Of a DNA stretch of 64,000 nucleotides, positions 62,501-64,000 are shown piece after piece (position 1 is the stretch's first letter; each line of letters starts with the position of its first letter). The position numbers and the translations under genes are program-made. This DNA is from Gymnorhina tibicen (taxonomy: Eukaryota > Chordata > Aves > Passeriformes > Artamidae). The stretch covers positions 310,001-374,000 of the forward strand of contig VXAZ01005695.1 in the NCBI GenBank assembly GCA_013399875.1, read 5' to 3'. The notes under the pieces are model-generated. The model was not told where the DNA came from. It searched no databases and saw only the letters and a program-made list of their open reading frames with translations.

Positions 62501-64000
62501 GGCTTAAAAATTAAATAGAAAGTGTTTGCAATGTCTGTTAAACAGGAAGAACAACAAATTCAGAGACTTTAAATCTCCCCAAAGAAAGATACATTTCTTG
62601 CAATCGGATCTAGGATTCTCACTTCCTTCAAACCATTAGATCGAAGTTCTATTTCAAATTGCTAAAGAAAATGCCATGGCAGAGACATCAGTTCTTCCTG
62701 TTCCCTCCACAAATAAAAGCAACAATGTTTGGACTGTAAAAACAAAGTATTAGAAACTTGACCAGTGAAACTGCTTACCTTTGAAACAACACAAGGGAAA
62801 GCACAAGAAAACAGCTCTTGGGGCAATCTAGAAATAGCAGCAAGGTGAGGTTCAACAGAAACAATATAGTTCATATCAACTCTTATAATCTGAAGCTGTT
62901 CTCTGTCCTTTGGCTGTAGCAGATAACATGCACCTTCAATATTTAGAAAAATTCTCTTCATGGTGAAGCTTTTGCAAGTTCCATGAATTTGAATAACAGC
63001 TATAAAAACAGAGACTTCTGAAACCTACCCATGATTAAAACGTTATGCTAGAAGTTTAACAGAGAGAGAAAGCTAGATGAAATGCCATAGCAACTTACTG
63101 TGAAAGAAAGAACATGCAACTGGAAAACTTTGAATTCAAGACAAACTACAGAAGTGCACCTTCGACTATCATTGTGAAGTAGAGGATTAAGGGAGACTGG
63201 TAACACAGCTGGTGAAATTATGGGTCCTCCTTACATTTGAACATATACACAATCCTGGGAAAATTTTTAAAATATATTTTAATATAGCTTGATATCATTA
63301 TTGTCTTTATGTTTAGATCCTTTTTTTCAAAATAGCTGAAGTGTTTGGCTTGCAGATGTTTCTCTAATGTTTTATTTCAAGAACTGAATAAAATAAATGT
63401 TGTTTTATCTTTTTTCTCTTTGTATTTAATGAATTTTCCATATCCACTAAATCCACAGTATATTAATTAACATATATCCATACACGGGAAACAGTGGAGC
63501 TAATGAAAGGCCTCATGATTAACTTAAATTAGAATCTGAAGTTTGAGATGATAAATGAGATAAATGCAATTTACCTAAAGAAACTAAAAATTGACTCTGT
63601 ATTACTTATTCTACCCACATACCTCTGTTAGATTAATAAAAAAATGCACACTGTTCATGTTTAAAATGGCTGTTCATCAGGTGCATGGCCATTTCTGGAA
63701 AACGTGATAAATCATCACCTTGAGCCAGGCAACAATTACCACTATAATTAATGGCCCTAAGCCAAAATGTGGATCTTCTTGCAGGCATTTCTGCACAACA
63801 TGTTCCCAAGAGCAGAGGTTTTGACTGGATGTCCTCTAATTTGGCTGATATCTTTGTATTTTCTCTTGTGGTAGAAATCTGAAGAATTACATGAACACCA
63901 GTAGAAGCCGACAGAACCTGATCACAGGTAGCTGAGTGCTTCTCACTCTCTGAGGCAATCACAGTGAATTGGAGCTTTTCTTCTGCACACCATCGTATGG
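2354..64000 (-). CDS. VPS13B: VPS13B, partial gene (21 exons, both ends outside window)
   Basis: Multi-exon gene read right to left. VPS13B is a giant bridge-like lipid transfer protein, peripheral on the Golgi, that acts in Golgi structure, endosomal and lysosomal trafficking and glycosylation; loss causes Cohen syndrome in humans (established knowledge). Twenty-one exons with AG acceptors and GT donors join in a single open frame of about 1,550 codons. Recognisable stretches include [68 protein letters not shown] and [18 protein letters not shown]. Exon order runs from the middle of the protein (right) towards the C terminus (left). The start codon, N-terminal chorein region and final C-terminal exons are not in the window. 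The identification rests on recognising the sequence and on perfect phase agreement between neighbouring exons. No in-frame stop interrupts the chosen exons, so this is a working gene rather than a pseudogene. Confidence 0.94.
2525..3494. other. intron w20-w21
   Basis: 970 bp. It contains a CpG-rich patch at about 2851-2965 and the left copy of the 107-bp direct repeat (3319-3425). No exon needed here. Confidence 0.8.
3319..3425 (+). repeat. 107-bp direct repeat, left copy
   Basis: Partner of 4552-4658, same orientation, offset 1,233 bp. Flanking bases on either side are not shared. Confidence 0.85.
3495..3671 (-). CDS. VPS13B: VPS13B exon w20
   Basis: 177 bp. The acceptor is CTTCACACAG; the donor is GTAGAG after TCCAAAG. 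Two-base start, one-base end. It encodes [39 protein letters not shown] and [18 protein letters not shown]. This belongs to the ATG2-C-like amphipathic helices of the VPS13 C terminus, which attach the protein to membrane (family knowledge). It lies between the two copies of the 107-bp direct repeat. Confidence 0.96.
3672..7969. other. intron w19-w20, 4.3 kb
   Basis: Contains the right copy of a 107-bp direct repeat (4552-4658) and, upstream of it, a TATA-like stretch at 4366. GC content is somewhat higher at about 4550-5750 than in other introns, possibly an eroded repeat. No gene, CR1 or RNA recognised. Confidence 0.7.
4552..4658 (+). repeat. 107-bp direct repeat, right copy
   Basis: Aligns without gaps to 3319-3425 with 13 mismatches, about 88 percent identity by eye. 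It begins AAACAGGAACTGTTTGG and ends GGATGGACAGACT. Family unknown; strand arbitrary. Confidence 0.85.
7970..8784 (-). CDS. VPS13B: VPS13B exon w19 (largest exon)
   Basis: 815 bp, about 271 codons. The acceptor is CTCCTGTCTAG; the donor is GTCAGT after GAGCAG. It encodes [77 protein letters not shown] and [14 protein letters not shown]. This is the conserved C-terminal VPS13 region, in which the last groove segments lead into the [16 protein letters not shown] stretch typical of VPS13B. A second acceptor-like AG lies three bases downstream of the chosen one; both give the same frame and differ by one codon. The region [20 protein letters not shown] looks poorly constrained. Confidence 0.95.
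8785..9965. other. intron w18-w19
   Basis: 1.2 kb, AT-rich. No repeat or coding feature recognised. Confidence 0.8.
9966..10084 (-). CDS. VPS13B: VPS13B exon w18
   Basis: 119 bp. The acceptor is GTCTCCTCTAG; the donor is GTACAT after CTCAACAG. Phase 0 start, two-base end. It encodes [37 protein letters not shown] and LN. The split codon is completed by w19 to give Arg. Confidence 0.93.
10085..12589. other. intron w17-w18
   Basis: 2.5 kb, AT-rich. The open frames here are under 100 codons and look random. No repeat recognised. Confidence 0.8.
12590..12789 (-). CDS. VPS13B: VPS13B exon w17
   Basis: 200 bp. The acceptor is AAAATTTCAG; the donor is GTAAAT after GGAACACAA. Two-base start, phase 0 end. 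It encodes [59 protein letters not shown] and GTQ. The frame that splices correctly is not the longest open frame here: a competing 63-codon frame overlaps it but does not match VPS13B. Confidence 0.94.
12790..13383. other. intron w16-w17
   Basis: 594 bp. Nothing recognised. Confidence 0.8.
13384..13511 (-). CDS. VPS13B: VPS13B exon w16
   Basis: 128 bp, too short to stand out as an open frame. The acceptor is CTGTTTTAG; the donor is GTAGGT after ATCAAAG. One-base start, one-base end. It encodes [40 protein letters not shown] and [20 protein letters not shown] is a textbook adaptor-binding repeat core (family inference). The junction to w17 makes an Asp codon. Confidence 0.94.
13512..15053. 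other. intron w15-w16
   Basis: 1.5 kb, AT-rich. It contains an 80-codon minus-strand open frame at 14250-14492 of helical, mixed-charge composition that I cannot assign. No mobile element recognised. Confidence 0.75.
15054..15325 (-). CDS. VPS13B: VPS13B exon w15, unusually GC-rich
   Basis: 272 bp. The acceptor is TCTGTTTCCAG; the donor is GTACTG after GTACCAG. Phase 0 start, two-base end. It encodes [16 protein letters not shown], a Gly/Ala-rich middle, then [20 protein letters not shown] and [13 protein letters not shown]. The ends ([23 protein letters not shown]) fit VPS13B and the phase fits both neighbours. Base composition is far richer in G+C and CpG than every other exon here, and the middle looks enriched in small residues. 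Frames on both strands are open simply because of this composition; only the frame given here is spliced in phase. Confidence 0.9.
15326..16561. other. intron w14-w15
   Basis: 1.2 kb. Contains a plus-strand CR1 tail at 15518-15637. The rest is AT-rich without a recognised feature. Confidence 0.8.
15518..15637 (+). mobile_element. CR1 LINE 3' tail
   Basis: It reads GGGAAGATGTCCCTGCCCAT, GGAACTAGGTGATCTTCAAG and GTCCCTTTCAACCCAAGCC, ending TTCTGTGATTCTGTAATTCT. These are the last roughly 120 bp of a CR1 element, opposite in orientation to VPS13B. Confidence 0.92.
16562..16708 (-). CDS. VPS13B: VPS13B exon w14
   Basis: 147 bp, 49 codons, phase 0 at both ends. The acceptor is TTATCTTACAG; the donor is GTAAAG after GAAGAG. 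It encodes [38 protein letters not shown] and [28 protein letters not shown] is an adaptor-binding repeat core with its Asn (family inference). Confidence 0.95.
16709..17130. other. intron w13-w14
   Basis: 422 bp, strongly AT-rich. Nothing else seen. Confidence 0.8.
17131..17319 (-). CDS. VPS13B: VPS13B exon w13
   Basis: 189 bp, 63 codons, phase 0 at both ends. The acceptor is TTCACTTGCAG; the donor is GTTAGA after CAAAAG. It encodes [37 protein letters not shown] and [23 protein letters not shown] carries the Asn typical of adaptor-binding repeats (inference). Confidence 0.95.
17320..18324. other. intron w12-w13
   Basis: 1.0 kb, AT-rich. No repeat or gene recognised. Confidence 0.8.
18325..18526 (-). 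CDS. VPS13B: VPS13B exon w12
   Basis: 202 bp. The acceptor is TTTTTGACAG; the donor is GTAACT after AACTTCAAG. One-base start, phase 0 end. It encodes [39 protein letters not shown] and [37 protein letters not shown] is a clear adaptor-binding repeat core with the conserved Asn (family inference). Confidence 0.95.
18527..19196. other. intron w11-w12
   Basis: 670 bp, AT-rich. I see nothing in it beyond the splice signals. Confidence 0.8.
19197..19367 (-). CDS. VPS13B: VPS13B exon w11
   Basis: 171 bp. The acceptor is CAATGACAG; the donor is GTAATT after TCAGACAG. It starts with one base completing an Arg codon and ends with two bases completed by w12 to give Ser. It encodes [39 protein letters not shown] and WPYNRKDSD. 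Confidence 0.94.
19368..19846. other. intron w10-w11
   Basis: 479 bp, AT-rich. I see no repeat, RNA or coding feature. Confidence 0.8.
19847..20022 (-). CDS. VPS13B: VPS13B exon w10
   Basis: 176 bp. The acceptor has a long T run before TATAG; the donor is GTAAAA after GCCAG. Phase 0 start, two-base end. It encodes [37 protein letters not shown] and [14 protein letters not shown]. The [13 protein letters not shown] strand pattern resembles the adaptor-binding repeats (inference). The split codon is completed by w11 to give Arg-Glu-Glu. Confidence 0.94.
20191..20274 (-). CDS. VPS13B: VPS13B exon w9
   Basis: 84 bp, 28 codons, phase 0 at both ends; the smallest exon here and too short to stand out as an open frame. 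The acceptor is CTGCAAACAG; the donor is GTAAGT after CGATTG. It encodes [20 protein letters not shown] and NSHVQQRL. Its skipping would keep the frame. Confidence 0.92.
20431..20694 (-). CDS. VPS13B: VPS13B exon w8
   Basis: 264 bp, 88 codons, phase 0 at both ends. The acceptor is TGTTTTAG; the donor is GTATGA after GTCATTCAG. It encodes [55 protein letters not shown] and [13 protein letters not shown]. Recognised as VPS13B. It is the first of a tight cluster of exons separated by introns of only 156 and 168 bp. Confidence 0.95.
20695..22068. other. intron w7-w8
   Basis: 1.37 kb. It holds a local tandem duplication at 21739-21807 and a moderately GC-rich patch at about 21390-21550. No gene or recognised mobile element. 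Confidence 0.75.
21739..21807. repeat. imperfect tandem duplication
   Basis: The segment from CTTAAAACATGTAAG to GTGTAACTTAGCA occurs twice in a row. The second copy lacks about 13 bases in the middle. Local slippage product. Confidence 0.7.
22069..22224 (-). CDS. VPS13B: VPS13B exon w7
   Basis: 156 bp, 52 codons, phase 0 at both ends. The acceptor is TTTCTTTCCAG; the donor is GTAAGG after CAGAAGCAA. It encodes [37 protein letters not shown] and [13 protein letters not shown]. The tryptophan-rich [11 protein letters not shown] motif and the beta-rich pattern fit an adaptor-binding repeat (inference). Confidence 0.95.
24639..24768 (-). mobile_element. tRNA-Ile-derived SINE with CR1-like tail (TguSINE1-like)
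   Basis: On the minus strand it reads GGTGCTGATAACACCAAGG, GTTGTGGGTTCAATCCCCGT and ATGGGCCATTCACTTAAGAG, then a tail GATGATCCTTGTGAGTCCCT and TTCCAA. The first part is the 3' half of a tRNA-Ile, with anticodon stem, T arm carrying the internal B box, and acceptor end. The rest resembles the 3' end of a CR1 LINE, which would supply the reverse transcriptase. This is the layout of TguSINE1 known from zebra finch. The tRNA 5' half is truncated or eroded, so it is not a working tRNA gene. Confidence 0.85.
31073..31350 (+). mobile_element. CR1 LINE 3' fragment
   Basis: It reads AATAGGACAAGAGGAAATGG, then GGAACAGGCTGCCCAGGGAA, then GTGGAGTTAGCAGTCCTGGG and TTGGACTCAATGG, ending near TTATTCTATAG. 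This is a CR1 3' end of a different subtype from the copy at 33578. It is 5' truncated and opposite in orientation to VPS13B. Confidence 0.92.
31926..32087 (-). CDS. VPS13B: VPS13B exon w6
   Basis: 162 bp, 54 codons, phase 0 at both ends. The acceptor is CCTTTCAG; the donor is GTATGT after CCGCAG. It encodes [39 protein letters not shown] and RSHKSPQ. The [10 protein letters not shown] stretch has the shape of a VAB (VPS13 adaptor-binding) repeat core with its conserved Asn (inference from the family). It sits between inverted CR1 fragments about 0.6 kb to the left and 1.5 kb to the right. Confidence 0.95.
33578..33833 (-). mobile_element. CR1 LINE 3' fragment
   Basis: The plus strand opens AGAATCACAGGATGTCTGGG and GAAGGGACCTCTGGAGGTCA, then reads CCTCTCTGGGCAATCTGTTC and TCCATTGCCTCTTGTCCTT: the reverse complement of a CR1 3' end. 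It is 5' truncated and lies in the same orientation as VPS13B. Confidence 0.92.
35566..35588. repeat. perfect 10-bp inverted repeat, 3-base loop
   Basis: CTTCGTGCTT and AAGCACGAAG separated by CAC. It could form a tight hairpin in DNA or in either transcript. No T-run or gene end is next to it, so I do not call it a terminator. Confidence 0.6.
35620..35648. repeat. (AC)n/(TC)n microsatellite
   Basis: A run of AC dinucleotides passes directly into TC dinucleotides, about 28 bp in all. Ordinary simple repeat in an intron. Confidence 0.9.
38326..38675 (-). CDS. VPS13B: VPS13B exon w5
   Basis: 350 bp. The acceptor is CTTTTCAG; the donor is GTATGC after TGGCAACAG. It starts with two bases of a split codon and ends in phase 0. 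It encodes [56 protein letters not shown] and [17 protein letters not shown]. This is one of the strongest VPS13B matches in the window, just ahead of the adaptor-binding repeats. Confidence 0.95.
38676..40423. other. intron w4-w5
   Basis: 1.75 kb. It holds a 121-codon hydrophobic minus-strand open frame (39746-40111) with splice-like edges but an incompatible phase, and a short GC-rich patch at about 40190-40300. No mobile element recognised. Confidence 0.75.
40424..40605 (-). CDS. VPS13B: VPS13B exon w4
   Basis: 182 bp. The acceptor is TTCTTCTGCAG; the donor is GTATGT after GGCACAG. It starts with one base completing a codon and ends in phase 1. It encodes a Ser/Glu-rich linker ([18 protein letters not shown]), then [18 protein letters not shown] and [13 protein letters not shown]. 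The final split codon joins to w5 as GCA, giving [17 protein letters not shown] across the junction. This shows that nothing between 38676 and 40423 is needed in the main transcript. Confidence 0.93.
42555..42560. repeat. target-site duplication, left copy
   Basis: GAAACC directly before the TG that opens the LTR. The same six bases follow the CA that closes it. Confidence 0.75.
42561..43625 (+). mobile_element. solo endogenous retrovirus LTR containing a 46-bp minisatellite
   Basis: About 1,065 bp beginning TGTGGTGGCC and ending CCAACA, flanked on both sides by GAAACC. A TG...CA end with a 6-bp target duplication is the signature of alpha- or betaretrovirus-like (ERVK-type) integration in birds. 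The interior is GC- and C-rich, unlike the host intron. It has a CCATTGG box near 42888 and a TATA-like TATTTAA at 42918, which favours plus orientation, opposite to VPS13B. No gag, pol or env sequence and no second LTR are present, so this looks like a solo LTR left by recombination. A tandem array fills 43068-43547. I cannot name the family. Confidence 0.75.
43068..43547 (+). repeat. 46-bp GT/GC minisatellite, about 9.5 copies
   Basis: The lone A of TATG recurs at 43099, 43145, 43191, 43237, 43283, 43329, 43375, 43421, 43467 and 43513, exactly every 46 bases. The copies I compared are identical. The unit is a strictly alternating purine-pyrimidine run of GT and GC, broken by one TATG. The edges (43068-43080 and 43518-43547) are degenerate GT repeat. 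Because 46 is not a multiple of three and the unit has no stop, all frames stay open on both strands. The resulting Cys/Val/Arg or His/Thr frames are artefacts, not genes. Confidence 0.95.
43626..43631. repeat. target-site duplication, right copy
   Basis: GAAACC directly after the closing CAACA of the LTR. It matches the left copy at 42555-42560. Confidence 0.75.
47380..47912 (-). mobile_element. CR1 LINE 3' fragment (longest copy)
   Basis: On the plus strand it starts ACCACAGAATGGGTTGGGTT then GGAAGGAACC, the reverse complement of the CR1 3' end. It continues through CATCCAGCCTGGCCTTGAAC, CTATTCCAGTGCCTCACCAC, the CTTTCTCCAGC region and GGACACAGTACTCCAGGGTG. About 530 bp of the CR1 3' region is kept, 5' truncated, in the same orientation as VPS13B. 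No reverse transcriptase frame survives. Confidence 0.93.
49546..49742 (-). CDS. VPS13B: VPS13B exon w3
   Basis: 197 bp. The acceptor is TTTATCACAG; the donor is GTAATT after GACCAAAG. It starts in phase 0 and ends with two bases of a split codon, completed by C from w4 to give serine. It encodes [37 protein letters not shown] and [12 protein letters not shown]. The sequence is strongly VPS13B-like and lies before the adaptor-binding repeats. Confidence 0.93.
50144..50187. repeat. short tandem duplication, unit about 23 bp
   Basis: Two adjacent copies of an AT-rich unit containing AAATATAAGTTTATTAAA. No coding or mobile-element signal; probably replication slippage. Confidence 0.6.
53100..53288 (+). 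mobile_element. CR1 LINE 3' fragment
   Basis: It reads through the typical CR1 3' end: GAGGAAGAACTTCTTTATTG, then AGAGATATTCAAGAACC, then CTTGAGCAGGGAGACTGGAC, and ends CCATTCTATGATTCT. It is truncated at its 5' end, as most CR1 copies are. Orientation is opposite to VPS13B. Confidence 0.88.
62779..62999 (-). CDS. VPS13B: VPS13B exon w2
   Basis: 221 bp. The acceptor is TTTTTATAG before CTGTTATTC; the donor is GTAAGC after TCAAAG. It starts with two bases of a split codon and ends in phase 0. It encodes [18 protein letters not shown], then [13 protein letters not shown] and [15 protein letters not shown]. Alternating short hydrophobic strands fit the beta-rich repeating groove of VPS13 proteins (inference). 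It joins cleanly to w3, giving FPCVVSK followed by [10 protein letters not shown]. Confidence 0.9.
63000..63718. other. intron w1-w2
   Basis: 719 bp on the current boundary. The right part (63638-63718) continues the w1 reading frame and may be exonic in some transcripts. The rest is AT-rich with no recognised element. Confidence 0.6.
63719..64000 (-). CDS. VPS13B: VPS13B exon w1 (5' end beyond window)
   Basis: About 93 codons, open to the right edge and beginning [17 protein letters not shown]. It belongs to the middle part of the protein, ahead of the adaptor-binding repeats. I placed the donor after SGNCCLAQ plus one base (CAAG, then GTGATG) because it leaves phase 1, which is what the next exon needs (it starts with two codon bases). 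The frame stays open past this donor for about 28 more codons and then meets TAA, just before a second good donor at 63628-63629. The 3' boundary is therefore the least certain of all the exons. The true acceptor lies outside the window. Confidence 0.72.

Larger units (their letters stand above)
49743..62778. other. intron w2-w3, 13 kb
   Basis: The largest intron in the window, AT-rich throughout. It holds one CR1 fragment near 53.1-53.3 kb, homopolymer runs (T at about 50522-50536, A at about 52918-52931) and a short tandem duplication at 50144-50187. The open frames of 60-120 codons scattered here have no splice-compatible phase or recognisable protein. I see no gene in it. Confidence 0.8.

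Overview
This is a vertebrate, almost certainly bird, genomic window. Its one protein-coding gene is split into exons with GT-AG splice sites, the background is AT-rich, and the repeats are CR1 LINE 3' ends. A SINE with a tRNA-Ile-like head and a CR1-like tail (24639-24768) resembles TguSINE1 of zebra finch and points to a songbird. I see no bacterial or phage features.

The gene lies on the minus strand and is recognised as VPS13B (COH1, the Cohen syndrome gene). I can place 21 exons, called w1 to w21 in transcript order, from the right edge (w1, cut by the window end) to 2354 (w21). They carry about 4.67 kb of coding sequence, roughly 1,550 codons out of about 4,000 in the human protein. Every exon-exon junction keeps the reading frame. 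The N-terminal half lies beyond the right edge, and the last roughly 260 codons lie beyond the left edge. w1-w5 carry the end of the middle lipid-channel region. w6-w17 carry the adaptor-binding (VAB) repeats. w18-w21 carry the conserved VPS13 C-terminal and ATG2-C-like helices.

Layout: 1-2353 is intron. 2354-22224 holds 15 closely spaced exons. 22225-64000 holds six exons separated by introns of up to 13 kb. Repeats in these introns are five CR1 fragments, one SINE, and a solo retroviral LTR (42561-43625) with a 6-bp target duplication. The LTR contains an apparently perfect 46-bp tandem array of alternating GT/GC.

No previously undescribed system is evident. The most interesting items are the minisatellite-bearing LTR, a strikingly GC-rich exon (15054-15325) in AT-rich surroundings, a 107-bp direct repeat bracketing exon w20, inverted CR1 copies bracketing exon w6, and an ambiguous 3' end of exon w1. 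Family and domain names come from recognition of the protein sequence, not from a database search.
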